64,000 nucleotides of DNA from Saposhnikovia divaricata. Lineage: Eukaryota > Streptophyta > Magnoliopsida > Apiales > Apiaceae. Location: the NCBI GenBank assembly GCA_036435485.1, contig CM071597.1, forward strand, positions 52,807,881 through 52,871,880. The letters are read 5' to 3'. Below are positions 13,198-24,385 of the stretch, in pieces. The translations under genes were made by a program, and so were the position numbers. The stretch's first letter is position 1, and the number at the start of each line of letters is the position of its first letter. The notes under the pieces were generated by a model. It saw nothing but the letters and a program-made list of their open reading frames with translations, did no database searches and was not told the origin of the DNA.

Positions 13198-14150
13198 TAG
13201 TAATAAAATGAAAAAATCAAGGACTTTTGGTAAATATATACACATCGAAAAAATCCTGGATATTTTTTTCTCAAGCACTTTCAGATGCTTAAACCGGGCC
13301 TATGTGCATATGTCAATCAGCAATTTTTTTTTTGTTCAGTCATGTTATCAGTTTATCATAGTCCTTCATGTGGATGTTTAGAACAATAGCTTTGACATCC
13401 TTGGTATTTGTTATTGCTAAACTTCTGAATATTGAAAGTGTCACCAAATAATGTTTTTATTTTTTGGGATAATCCTAATGGTACCATTGCGGTTTTGACT
13501 TTTTCTTTTGATACCATTTTCCTAGAATATTGGCTTCTCCAAATGGTACCAGTGGTACCATTGAGAATCATGTGATTGCATATTAACATTAGAAAGGAAA
13601 TAGTGAAAATAAGACGGTTGGAGAATAGATAGCGAAGATTACAAGATTGACGTTTAATATACTAAATTGCTTGTTGCTTGAGGAGAGTGAAAATATCGAA
13701 TTGAATTTATCTTGATCTTTATTTTAAAATATTCAATGATAGCTAAGGAGTTAGTACTTACTTTGACGAACAATTAAGAGTACAAGCCTAACAAGTCAAA
13801 AGTTTAGGTGCACCATGAGTAAGTCAAAAATACGAAATGGTCCACAGGAAGAGTCGATATCACGATGGTACCATTGAGAATATCCCTTAATTTTTTAAGG
13901 TTCTTCTAACATAACAACATATGTTCTTTATCTTAAAAGAAATTCTAATAGTAATAGTTTAATTTATAGAATTCAGTGCAAATCTAATCATATATGTGCT
14001 GCTATATGACTTTTTATGCAGGATTTCTGCATTGATTCTGTGGAAAAATATGTTCCACCTGAATTTGTTACTGAAAAAGGTTTCTATTTCTCTAGCCCTG
14101 TGAAGCATTCCCTGGACGGAGCTTTTGCAGCTCGTCTTCTTCGGGTTTGA
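4069..14150 (+). CDS. NusB-SUN/RsmB-type rRNA (cytosine-C5) methyltransferase
   Basis: Seventeen exons: 4069-4183, 4678-4740, 5312-5466, 5673-5786, 6158-6223, 7300-7383, 7478-7564, 8630-8721, 8806-8866, 9162-9221, 9475-9535, 10561-10668, 11220-11338, 11443-11514, 11827-11912, 12467-12563, 14022-14150. All use GT-AG sites and keep phase, giving 522 aa, about the length of the Arabidopsis family member as I recall it. A short presequence precedes a NusB-like RNA-binding domain (about residues 48-200, with SPHRAVSAVRLM and DIVGGTIRWRRYLD). The C-terminal SAM-dependent methyltransferase has motif I DCCAAPGGKT (336-345), motif IV DAPCSG with Cys411, and motif VI YSTCSIDPEENE with catalytic-type Cys461. 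Bacterial RsmB methylates a 16S rRNA cytosine. A plastid or mitochondrial rRNA role is inferred, supported by the Ser/Thr-rich N-terminus. Introns hold several MITEs and microsatellites. Confidence 0.93.
5467..5527. repeat. (CT)n microsatellite at the exon-3 5' splice site
   Basis: About 60 bp of almost pure CT repeat begins at the inferred donor of exon 3 (CTG|GTCTCTCT), so the donor's GT is the first dinucleotide of the run. If the intron were retained, translation would run in frame through a Ser-Leu repeat to a stop at 5674-5676. Confidence 0.9.
9697..10362. mobile_element. MITE in intron 11 of the methyltransferase gene
   Basis: The left end CGTCTCCAACCCATGACACC is matched by inverted GGGTTGGAGATGC near 10295 and GGGTTGGAGTTGCTC at the right end (10346-10360). 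Subterminal GACACCAAATTTGGTGTC palindromes occur at about 10200-10255. GAGCAACTCCAACC-type termini are widespread in plant MITEs. Two nested right ends suggest an internal duplication or two overlapping copies. No transposase is present. Confidence 0.65.
10735..11130. repeat. TTGCAA-rich segment in intron 12
   Basis: This intronic stretch is studded with TTGCAA/GTTGCA words (near 10747, 10790, 10822, 10874, 10930 and 10954) and has no coding signal. It resembles in wording, but does not align with, the TTGCAAC arrays at 25.9-26.8 and 28.6-28.8 kb. No terminal repeats could be defined. Confidence 0.5.
11136..11176. repeat. 41-bp perfect-core hairpin in intron 12
   Basis: ACTAGG...ATTCCGCA is followed by TGCGGAAT...CCTAGT. 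The core ATTCCGCACCTGCGGAAT is an 18-base palindrome apart from its central CC. Outer 6-base arms also pair. It lies about 45 bp before the exon-13 acceptor. Confidence 0.7.
12685..13089. mobile_element. Foldback MITE in intron 16
   Basis: The left arm (GAGTAAAGTTCTATGGAGTA...) and the right arm (...TACTTCATAGAACTTCTCTC) are inverted repeats that can be followed for about 190 bp with good identity, leaving almost no unique loop. Both arms are rich in TTTTGCAAA words. The transcript would form a long hairpin of the type that produces small RNAs. The right tip runs directly into a CT/TA microsatellite. Confidence 0.8.
13085..13192. repeat. Compound (CT)n(TA)n microsatellite
   Basis: About 53 bp of CT repeat is followed by about 54 bp of TA repeat, immediately at the right tip of the foldback MITE. 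The short frames across it with Arg-Glu and Ile-Tyr runs are artefacts of the repeat. Confidence 0.95.
13466..13886. mobile_element. Small Mutator-like (9-bp TSD) element in intron 16
   Basis: The ends are GGGATAATCCTAATGGTACC and the inverted GGGATATTCTCAATGGTACC. The flanks TTATTTTTT and TTAATTTTT form a 9-bp target duplication with one mismatch. GGTACC palindromes recur inside. Same end type (GGGATAWT) and target preference as the elements at 24.5, 31.2 and 34.1 kb. Non-coding. Confidence 0.75.
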
Positions 14151-14480
14151 TTTCTCAAGTGTATGTAGTGCCCTTGATGTTTAACCTTGGTTTATCATTG
14201 TAACTCAGTGGTGTTCACTAACTTCTAATCCATCTTTCCGGGCCATCTGTTAATATTCTTTTTAGTGTAATTAAGATTATGCATCTCCAGATTTAGGCCC
14301 AGGTTTCAGTTTTGCAGGAGAGAGGGGGGGGGGGGGGGGAGGAATTTTTGGTAATTTATTGCTCAACTAATAAGATGTCAACAATTGAAATGTTATGTTC
14401 ATTTTCTTGTCTATATTATTTTATTTTGTGAATTTTTTAGCGCAAAGTTGTGCATTTCCGAGTTGTGCACTCTTTCTCCT
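14151..14480. other. 3' flank of the methyltransferase gene with a G16 run
   Basis: Probable 3' UTR and downstream flank. The only notable feature is a run of 16 G at 14324-14339. No gene is seen. Confidence 0.6.
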
Positions 14481-14489
14481 CCTTGTCTT

Positions 14490-14600
14490 TATTAACTCTG
14501 ATGCATGGTTTTGAGTGTTGGACAATGAAGAAGGTGCATGAGCAGAAGCTCAAAGTTGCAGCAGATAAGAATGTAAAGTGGACTTCTGGTAGTAAGATAA
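14490..14600 (+). pseudogene. LINE/RTE-type reverse transcriptase C-terminal scrap
   Basis: One frame reads LTLMHGFECWTMKKVHEQKL then KVAADKNVKW. This follows the [YH]G.E[CW]W..K..HE.K..V pattern found near the C-terminus of RTE-type non-LTR reverse transcriptases. Only about 35 residues survive, with no start and no downstream domain. Confidence 0.6.
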
Positions 14601-14646
14601 AAAATGTGGTCTGATGAATAATAAAAAGTTTAGCCCCTTTTTACAG

Positions 14647-14766
14647 AGGGAAGTTAAAATGGATTTACCACTTCAGCTTGAGATTGATGATGACATCACT
14701 AAGAAGTATGGAGAGCTGAGAGCGTACTGGTCGCAGAGTGGTAGGAGGAGAAGCATTGAAGCGTAA
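14647..14766 (+). other. Unassigned 40-residue open segment
   Basis: After an AG at 14645-14646, an open frame runs about 40 codons to a TAA. It is charged, with EIDDDITKKYGELRAYWSQ and an Arg-rich SGRRRSIEA end. Codon use looks exon-like. I do not recognise the family. It could be the last exon of an unrelated gene fragment or chance. Confidence 0.3.
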
Positions 14767-14984
14767 TGTTCGTGGCGACCCCAAAAGACAAGAGCACAAC
14801 GATGCATAAAAGTATTCACAATGACCTGAGCTCACATATTATATCCTAAACATGCATTGAACTAGCATAATACACATCTCAATCCAATGTCAGACTTCAA
14901 ATACATACTATAACACATTTAATTACGAGACCTCTAAAAAAAATGCATCTGACCTGTTGCACATCGAGCTTGACGCTCAGGTGG

Positions 14985-15372
14985 TGGTTCAGGAGTTCAC
15001 AAGCAAGAAATTGGACTCCTCTTATTTGGGGTCTATTATCGAGGATTGTCGTTCTATTGTAAAGGACTTAGGGTCCTAATCAGTTTATTTTATTAGACGT
15101 TTAGCGAACTCAGTGGCTCACGCTTTAGCAAGAGAAGCTGGTTCTTTGTCTGGCCGTAAGGAATGATGTTGGACTCCTCTTATTTGGGGTCTATTATCGA
15201 GGATTGTCGTTCTATTGTAAAGGACTTAGGATCCTATTCAGTTTATTTTATTAGACGTTCAGCGAACTCAGTGGCTCACGCTTTAGCAAGAGAAGCTGGT
15301 TCTTTGTTTGGCCGTAAGAAATGGTGTGATGTACCATCCTTTCTCATCGATGTTTTAAGTCTTGATTTATAA
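14985..15372 (+). pseudogene. LINE RNase H-like fragment, 158-bp tandem duplication
   Basis: The frame VFIRRSANSVAHALAREAG-type text, ending SFLIDVLSLDL and a stop, is the C-terminal part of the RNase H-like (RVT_3) domain typical of plant non-LTR retroelements. The segment starting TTGGACTCCTCTTATTTGGG at 15011 repeats at 15169 (offset 158 bp). The first copy has an in-frame TAA within GGTCCTAATC. The second copy is open to its natural stop and is followed by a short 3' tail with an A-run near 15400. It is a 5'-truncated relic, not a functional gene. Confidence 0.7.
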
Positions 15373-16490
15373 TATGGTTCCTCCGTTTTGTTTCAGGAAA
15401 AAAAGATGAGCAACCGCTACATTATAATCTCTTCAAGTAGTTCTAGGCTTGGTTATGCTCACTTAATTGAGAAGTTAGAGTAATTGACGCAGTTATATCT
15501 AACACTGCAAAAGTACTTTTAATTGACTAGTCAAGTTCATGGAGCCAAACAACTGGCCGTTTCTAGGTTATAACATAGTTTTAGGATTAAAGTACCAATA
15601 CATGGAACTGAATAGATGAAGGATTTATACATCATAGACATACATATACAAAGAAGAAGAAGAAAAACATGAAACTATATTTCTATCCCATTTGTATCCA
15701 AGTAAGGTATTACCAATACACGGAATCGAACATAGATAAGATAAAACATGAATTCAATGAATTGAATTTGATAGACATTTATATCAACCCACCAATTCAA
15801 CACCAAAATCTTACTAAACAAATAAGTAGATCCAGCCAATGATATTCTTTAACAAATTGTCTGAATTTTGATGACCCTAGAATTCGGTTTGACAATCAGA
15901 ACTTTGAATTCTCATTCTCATGTACTTGCGCAATAAAGCACCCTTCAACAAGATCAATGTAGTTGTGTGCAGCACAAACCATTTTATTCCTGAAGTAATC
16001 ATCATCTTCTTTAAGTGATTCTATACTTACAAACAAGGTTCAGTTGACATTTTTTCAATTATATCAATTCTTGCAATCATGATACTATGAACGTTAAAAC
16101 ATTTAAAAACTAAGATCTTCAACAATCTTTTTATGTTTTCAGGTATTCATGTCTGGACCCTGGAGAAGTTGAAACTGGTACCTGATACGTACAAAGTCAA
16201 GCTCTTTTTTTCATGAAGAAGTTCTGAAGGTACCTGATATGTGCATAGTCAAGCTAGACTTTTTTCGTTAAAGTGAACTTAATTAGTTTACAAGTCTAAC
16301 CAAACTGGAGGGATGTAGTCTGAAGAAACCGGTGTGAAATTTACTCTATATCTAACTAGTAAGCAGAAAATTAATTGAAAAAATTTGAAGCATGTAGCAA
16401 GACCTAGGCTGAGACCCACTAATAACTTGGTCATTCCGCCTCTGTATATACCCATGCTTAAGAAGTGAAACCTTTGAACCGAGGCCGAGA
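15373..16490. other. Intergenic DNA without recognisable gene
   Basis: AT-rich spacer between the LINE relic and the stop codon of the BAM4-like gene on the opposite strand. The part near 16250-16490 is probably that gene's 3' UTR. No convincing coding or repeat structure is seen. Confidence 0.6.
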
Positions 16491-19400
16491 TTACATTTCT
16501 GTACACATCTTTCTCACGAATGGCACAAAGTTACTCCAGTTTTCAACCCTAAAGATTCTGTCATTCATTCTAAAATATGTAAATGACTTTACAGCTTCTG
16601 TCGGCAAATGATAGCAATTTGTATGTATTTGCCTCAATCCAGCCTGCAAGAAAACATAAGTGAACCGTAAATATGAGAAAGAAAGTTTACGGTAACAAGC
16701 TAGGCCCCGACCGGAGTATTTATATGATGGCAAGAGTCCACAGGCATATTATTCCCTTGCCTGTGTCTAGAGTTGAAGAGCATGTATATATTTCAAGGGT
16801 GCCAGAGTGGCCAAGATGTTATAGTAATATTAAAATTTATCAAGTTATTTAGTCTTCCTAACATGAACTTTTTAGCACGATTATCCCATTAAAAAAATCC
16901 TTTTACTACAGTTTTTCCTGCCAAAGAATATGGTGAATAGAAAAGTCTGCGGATCATTAAGAGAATTCCTAATGTATAATTTTCTTTATGTTGTTCGCTG
17001 TTCTCTAAAGGTAATATTTTTTTTTTTTTGGTTTAATCATAACAGTATGTTCAAGTATAGTTTGTCTGCTTTTTGCTGATTCCAGATTCATGTTCATTTA
17101 AGTATCATAACAGCAGAATGTTTGCTTTCACGATTCTGAGTCCAGATAATGGTTGTTCATTTAATCTGAGACTTAAGCTTGTAACAGGTTATATGTAAAT
17201 CCCCTCACCATTCATGTGCTCGGTGTTATGAATTATTATTCAAAAGTCAAGTTTTCTTGAAGGAACCCAATTTGGAATCTACACTGCGTTGTATTCATAG
17301 CTTTGTCCATTTTCTTCACAGAAATACATGGGTGTCACATCTATGCATTTAAAAAATAATGTATACCTTATCAAACCGTTCATATGAATTTCTTCCAGTC
17401 AAATTTATTACTCTCTTTTTTGACACGCTCCTTATCTGTTAGACAGGAACAGAGATAAGAACACAGTAACATTAGGATAATAATAGCCCAAGTAGAACAA
17501 ATTGATCATATAAATAATCAAAAAGACTTTAAATATATATTTTAAGTCCCTACAATAAAGAGTTCCGTACGAACAGTCGTTTAGCAATCATCAAATAAGC
17601 TATACCTAAACATTTACCAGCAGAGAAGATGTATAACAAAAGGGAGGTGATAAAAAAACACTTTTTTAAAAGGAACATATCGAGTGAGTGTCATAACAAG
17701 CTTAAAAAAGTTGGTTTAAATTGCTCGTAAGAATGAATTCTCCAGCTTGTTCGCAAATGAAGGTGTCGTAATGTCTGACTCTAGTCTATACAGTAAACAC
17801 AATATACATATAAGCCTATCTTGTTCCAATTTGAGGCTACATGCATGTGATTAACGAACACATTCATCAATCAGTAGCAACCAAAAGTGATAAAAAATGC
17901 TAGAACATTTATGTCCCACAATAACAAACACTCCCTCATTTTCACCGTGGTGGTTTTGTAGAGATTTGTTCTTGTTTTTAGAGAGTAATAAATGCTGAAT
18001 TCAAACTACATCCCTATTAATTTGGTCAGTTATTTTACATTGAATTGAATATTGGTAATATTGCAAAAAGCACAACTACTTGCTTTTATATTTTTTAAAA
18101 GTTATTAAATAGTTTCAGTGCCCAATTAAAATGGTAATTATAATTAAACAGAGGGACTACTACAAATTCCAACTTGGGGAGAAAATTGATGTCTTAAAAG
18201 AACCTTAAAATGTCATATATAATGGTTTGACATTTTGAAGTGGTAAACTCCACATGAACATATTTCTGTACAAAGTGAGAAACATAGAAATCTTTTATAT
18301 ATAAATTTTTTTATCATAACATTCATGTATCAGAACTTGAATTGGAAGATGGACTTGATTACAGTACATTACTAATAGCTCAACTACGATAAGGAAAATA
18401 CTATAAAGATATCCATTACCTGCTGAAGTAATCCTTCAGCACTGCAAAAATATTTTGGAGGGTTTTCACTGTCCAACATCTCAAAGCAGCTACAAGATGA
18501 AATGTTAAAATAATAAAGATTTCTACATGAAAAAATGTGCAACTCTTAGAGATTGTTTAATGAGTCCATAATCATTAGTAACTTTTTTAAGTTTGGATAA
18601 GATGTGGGGAGATTTGTTGTTTTTGCCCTAAAAGTAACAACATATAAAACTTGCTCACTTCTTTCACAATTTTACCACTTCACTTAATATGTGTTTGGCC
18701 GGAAAGAAGGGAATGACATCGGAATGAAGTCAATAATTAAGCTATCTACTCCAAGTTTGAGCATGATATCGATTCCTTAACTAATTCCATGCACCAAATA
18801 TTGCAATAACCTTATCTTCTCTCATCTGCCCCATTCCGGACCAATTCCTTTTCGGCAACCAATCACAACCTAGAACCTTTATCCTATCATGCAGCACAAA
18901 GTAGTATGTATTCTGGTAACAAAAACTATCATCGCCTACATGGCTACACCTAAGGGTGATTCAGAAGACATGTGCAAGAATTACATTTCTGTATAACAGT
19001 TTTTAATGATTATTTCGCAGGTAAGATTAAAAAAAAAAATTACATTTAAACGAGTTATGACCAAATACGAGGACAACCGCAAACATAGCTTTATAACGAA
19101 AAACTTAAAAGCTAATACAGAGGGACAAGAAAAATCATAAAGTCGGCAGGTGCAAACTTTCCTATTAAAGTATTGATCCGTCATAGTAATTCTCTTAGAG
19201 TTGGGAGTAAAAGATTAACTCTTAACTATCTCAATGTACTTCGACTCTTCGAGTAGAAATCAGAAATAAATAAGAAACCACAGTTATTAAGCTCTTACGC
19301 AATTTGCAGTGTAGCTCCATGACGGGATAACATCGATGCTAAAGAATCGTATCCATCCCTGACAGCAGTGTTGTAGTAACCAGCAGTAAGTTCGGCAGGA

Positions 19401-22400
19401 TGCGCCACTGTCTGGAACCACCAGTATATGGTACCAACTTTAGCCACTAATAAAACTGACTGTTGTTCACTTGCTTCATACATCTCGAACAAATTTGCTG
19501 CCTTTGCAAGAATTGCATCTGCATGACCGATCAGCTTACCACTATACCATTCCTACATAAAATATGACATTTCAGGTTTCTGATGACACTATCCTAGCAG
19601 CATGATGAAAAACAATTAGGAGCTTGCTATTTTTTTAGGAAATAGCCACTAATTTGGTAGTGGGTGTCATTGAAAAACGCATTAGTCTTCATATTACAGC
19701 AAACTATTGAACATACTGGTACCTGACCCTGCCAATATATACACATACATATTCAGTACTATTAGTAGTTATAAAATCACTTATCCACAAAAGGCAAGAA
19801 TAAATTGATGCAGGACACAAACTAAAACAAGGATAGAATTATGTGGACTAACCGCATAAAACCCACTAGCCCTAAGGTATCCCAACTATTGGAAAACCAT
19901 TATTCCTAGGATTTCTCAACCGCAAAAAAGAAATATATGCATCGATTGCAACCATCTGTTCTGATAAATCTCGAGGTGAGAATCGAACACAGGACCTAGG
20001 ACGACAAGAGATAAGCCCTTTACCACTTGAGCTATCTCATCGCGCTATCTTAATTTTTCCTTTTTTTTTCTTGAGAACTATTTGATACAATACAATTAAA
20101 ATTTATGGTAAAATACAAATTAACCTATTTCTGAATAACAACAAAAAATATATACAGACTAATATCTCAATTTCGTGATCCTCATCATAAATGATATATA
20201 GGTAAAAGTTTCGACATATCTGAGGTTTAGTTTCAATGAAGGAATACGGATTCCACCCACTGTACAATAAAGTTACATTCATGTCAAATTTACAAAGAGG
20301 TTGTACATCATATTGACTTTTTATTATTGCTTCACATGCACACAATCCAGGAATGTTCACATTCGTCAAAAGTAATAAGAACAGTTTGTTCATTCACGCA
20401 TTTAGTACACTTGTAACAATTTTTAGACACTCGATATTTTTTATATTACAATTAATATCAAGTTACATAAAATAATTACTACTTTATAATAGATCAGAAG
20501 TTCTTTTGGCTGGAATTAGCATCCAGCGGTTCTACCATTCTCACAAAAAGAAATATGCTGTGATCGTCGACTAAAGGATTATGATGCAAGACCCCTTACA
20601 GGAGTTCTTAAACACTCACGTATGCTGGTGGGTGGGTATGCAGATGCAACACTTGCAATGAGCAGTGATAAAGTTCAGAAAATGAAATGAAGCGTTTTAC
20701 GCATTTTTTGTCATGTTCTGCAACATTTGTTCATTATTACCAAGATAAAGTTTTAAGCAAAAGGTTACATATAGAATTCAAACGATTGTCTGCAAAAAGA
20801 AAGACAAAGGGATTCAAATAAAGCATTTCATACAGTTTTATCATTTTTAATTAAAAGAGACTTTACAAGTGCAACTGCCATCAAGTACAAAATCAGCTAC
20901 CTGCTGATTAATTATAGGAGCATCTACCAATAAAAAACTCATACCACAATACATGTGGATATCAATTAACAATCATATTTTAAATAAGAAAGTTACCAAG
21001 CAGCCATTCAGCCAAAAAATGAAGCTCAAGCAAGAGATATATAGTTTTTAGCAAGTTCATTTCACTATAGATACAACATGAAGAATAGACTAACATCAGA
21101 AATTTTCAAAAACTTTTTAAGCTCCAATCAGATATCACAGTGACAAAAGATGCAAACGTCACTGGATATAATTAATACTTAATAAAGAGGAAATTTTAAT
21201 ATTTAAAGACCTCAGTCAACTTACAAGAAAAAATTGACCATAGTCAGAAAGGAAACTCTCTTGTCCCTCTTCAAAGAATGGGATCCCAAAAGGAATGCTG
21301 TTATAGCCCCCAGCATTTTGAGGACCCTTATTTCCCCATTGAGGCTTCCCTACCTGGCACGCAGCCCTCTGTAAATCTTCCATCCTTAAGAAGAAAATAA
21401 CTTCGTGAGAAATGACGAGCAGTTTAACTATATTTCTTTAAAATAAAGTTTTCAACTTACATGTACTTATCATAACACTGGAACTCTCCAATTCCAGGGA
21501 ATTGCCATCTACCGTCACCAAAGGGGTGAGAAGGATACCTGCATGTGATGTCTTTAATATTTTCTTCCAAGTAAATCTTCCTTTCAGTTTTTAAACAGAA
21601 AGTACCTAAGTTCCCCACATGGACCAAGACCAACACTGATTTCTTCTATTAAAGTCCCGATCATTGATCCAAATTTGTCTACAAAACTAAACATGAAGTC
21701 TTCATAACATTGTAGAGCAGTCCGTCCACCAAATAAAGGATAATGGTCCACTCCTAAAGTCAGATAATCACCATTGATATTTCCATTCCTATCCCGATAA
21801 AATATATCCTTATTAATATTACCAATCTGGGAAAAAGAAGCAGAATGGTATCACAATGATTGTTCTAGGAATGTGATAAGCAAAAGCATGTTATTATTTT
21901 CCACACTACTGTTTTGAGTATACTACCAGCTGTATTGAGCTCTGGACATATTACAATGAGAAATAAAAAAGAGGATTCAATTGATATCAAGAGAATAATC
22001 AATTTGGACCTGTACATATAATATATTCAGATGTGCTCACCCTTTTGAGCACCCAATATCTGAAAATTCATTTAGTATCAGTTATAACCAAAGTATGTGA
22101 ACAGACCTCCATGACCCATTGTGGAAGACTAACACCCCATCCTGGCTGCGACGAATGCAGATTTGAGTGGAACGATAATGCCACTTGTAATTTCAACCCA
22201 ACATCCGCTATTAGATTAAAAAGGTCCTCATATAAAGACCAATTATATGCCAAAGGAGAAGTACCTTCGACAACCCCCCACCAAACCTCAACTGCAATAC
22301 CATGGACGCCTGCCAGCTTAAGTGCTTTTAAAGATATAGTTAAGGCCTTGATCCTAGAAAGGGGAAAAAACCATAAATTATATACACGAGTCTTAATAGA

Positions 22401-23688
22401 ATTCCTTTCATCCTTTATTTTTTTGAAAATAGTCATGAATAAAATTTAAGAACACTAAATATTATACAGCAAAGCATCAAACTACTTGGAGTGTGATGTA
22501 TACAGGATATAATGCTTTGTTGATATTTTATAATATAAAACTAGAATTACTTACTTCCTAATTCTTGGAACCCCAAGGGTATCAATACCAAATGAGTCTA
22601 CAGGCATCATGACGTATATGGGAACCCTCTTGTGCTTTGAACACTCGGATAACGTCGATCTAGATTTCTCTCGTACATCCATGCTACACAATCATATTAA
22701 TATCAGTTATATTACTTGTTACCGGAATCATCAAAATTCAAATTATGATATATACACCAAATATTGGGTATTACGCTGTCAATTGCAAATAATATATATT
22801 AAAAATGCTGAGTTTTAAGAAAACACAAACATTATCAACAGCAACCATTTATTAAAACAAGTAACTTAATAATAACATACGTTTATTGATTACATATTTC
22901 TCTAATAACAGAATGTAATATACTAGTCATGTTACGGTATGAAAGCGGAGTAGTAGATATATTTTACACATAAGGATGTATCAATGGACGTTGATTATAC
23001 AATATAGTAGACATTGAAGTTCCGATAATTACAGGATTAGTACAAGTAACATGAGGATAAGGTATTTAGCTGGAAAGTTTGAAATTGTTGTTGATGTGCA
23101 TATGTGAATAACAAATTAAACATATAACCTCATACTTGATAGGCTGCCAATTCTAGATGAAAACTATAATATCATTTCTAAACTATAATAGCATCATCGT
23201 AATTTAGCAATCATGTCTAGTTTTTCAACCATAGTGGGACGTAATTAAAAGCTTTATTCAATTGTATACATACGCAACATATATAGGCAGAAGTTCAAAC
23301 TAGAGAAGTGAAATGTCAGTGTTAGGCAAAGTTTGCTATTAGAATTTCAGTCCAAGTTGTACTCAGTTTTGTTAAAAGATTTTTCGATAAATGAATAAAC
23401 TCGAAAAATGAATAAAATTCTCGTGTTCCGAAGAGGTTGATTTAACAGTCCTACAGGTACAGAAGGGGGGATAGCAGCATAATGATACCTGAAAATGCAA
23501 TTAGTGGGAGGTGGAGGTACAGATCGCCATCCCTTTACAAAAAGAGGAACGCTAGAAAATGAACAAGATGAAGATGAAACATAAATATTCTTCTTCTTCT
23601 TCTTAATAATTCTGATTTTATTATTCAAAAACATTCTATCTCCTCCTTCCATCATAACAACACTACTTTCCAGGCACATACAAGCCAT
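16491..23688 (-). CDS. BAM4: Beta-amylase-like protein of the BAM4 (non-catalytic, plastid) type
   Basis: Ten exons on the minus strand: 23489-23688, 22555-22683, 22107-22353, 21606-21826, 21461-21538, 21225-21384, 19299-19552, 18420-18489, 17367-17435, 16491-16643. All junctions are GT-AG and in phase, giving 526 aa, close to Arabidopsis BAM4 (about 531). The start is the ATG at 23686-23688. The Ser-rich, basic N-terminus fits a transit peptide. From residue ~90 a glycosyl hydrolase 14 barrel follows (PIYVMMPVDSFGID, AGVHGIAVEVWWG, VGLGPCGELRYPSHPFGDG, AELTAGYYN, FRVENWSNFVPFVR). The active-enzyme flexible loop GGNVGD is replaced by SNLHSSQPGWG. Glutamates stand at both catalytic positions (GEL ~264, CFEM ~433). 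Known BAM4 promotes starch breakdown without measurable catalysis. The BAM4 assignment rests on overall similarity as I recall it. Confidence 0.92.
19553..21224. other. Large intron 6 of the BAM4-like gene
   Basis: About 1.7 kb of AT-rich intron. It has repeat-like wording (a GAATCGAACACAGGACC segment near 19980) but no element with definable ends and no open frame worth calling. Confidence 0.7.
22684..23488. other. Intron 1 of the BAM4-like gene
   Basis: About 800 bp of AT-rich sequence between the transit-peptide exon and exon 2. It is bounded by AG|GTATCA and TGTAG|C on the minus strand. Nothing else is recognised. Confidence 0.75.
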
Positions 23689-23757
23689 TTTCAAAGCCTC
23701 GCTCGACGATCATGTAGTTAGGATCAAACTAGGGCCTAGGCTAGCTAGAAATGGTTT

Positions 23758-23774
23758 GGGGGGGGGGGGGGGGG
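23758..23774 (+). repeat. G17 homopolymer about 70 bp upstream of the BAM4 start
   Basis: Seventeen consecutive G (C17 on the sense strand) lie about 70 bp upstream of the ATG. They are placed to fall in the promoter or 5' UTR and could form G-quadruplex-like structure. Confidence 0.9.
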
Positions 23775-23907
23775 CGGGTCAGTTACTCAGTTGGGTTTAT
23801 CTAGATCCAATGGTCACTTTTTTATTTCAAACACTACACACACCCCCATAACAGTATGCCACTAATCAGTTATGCTGTTGTTTCGCACGTGCCTCATCTG
23901 TTTTAAT

Positions 23908-24385
23908 CAGTATTCTAAAAAGCGCATTAAACGGCCGCTTAAGCGGCCGCCTAAGCGGAATCGGTACAAAAATGTTTTGTTTTGGAGAAAATCGGGTTAT
24001 TAAGCATTTAAAAGGTTTAGGCGGCTTAATCGAGTCAAAAGCGGGTCAAAATCGGGTCAAAAGTGGATTAAGCGGAATTTTTTTAAAAAAATAAAATATT
24101 GTATTTTCTAAGACCATTATGACTAATATTTTATGTGATTAATTTATAAGTTAATATTTCTAAATGTTACGATTCTAAATGTTATGTTACGTTTGATAAT
24201 ATGTCATATGTGATTGTTATATTTTTTTTAAAAAAATTAGTATTGTATTTATTTATATAAATATATATTTATTTATAATCAGATTAATGATCCGCTTTTA
24301 AAACCGCTTAAGCGTCCGCTTAACCGCTTAAGCGCTAGAAGGTCCTCCCCCCACTTAGATCCGATTTACGCTTTTTACAACACTG
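23908..24385. mobile_element. hAT-type MITE with perfect 8-bp TSD
   Basis: A 478-bp element with terminal inverted repeats CAGTATTCTAAAAAGCG / CAGTGTTGTAAAAAGCG, flanked by GTTTTAAT at 23900-23907 and 24386-24393. It has GC-rich subterminal CGCTTAAGCGG words near both ends and an AT-rich core. The 8-bp duplication and CAGTG ends define hAT. There is no transposase. Confidence 0.92.

Noticed and set aside
13075..13278. Frame with Tyr-Ile and Arg-Glu runs on the minus strand
   Set aside because: A pure artefact of the CT/TA microsatellite.
22033..22449. 138-codon plus-strand frame
   Set aside because: Antisense to exon 3 of the BAM4-like gene, whose minus-strand protein is clearly homologous to beta-amylase.
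16491..23694. Calling the gene an active beta-amylase (BAM1/3-like) or BAM9
   Set aside because: The overall wording (VPIYVMMPVDSFGID, FPGIGEFQCYDKYMMEDL, FRVENWSNFVPFVR) fits BAM4 best, and the flexible loop of active enzymes is missing. The start at 23694 was rejected because that codon is TTG. The ATG is at 23686-23688.
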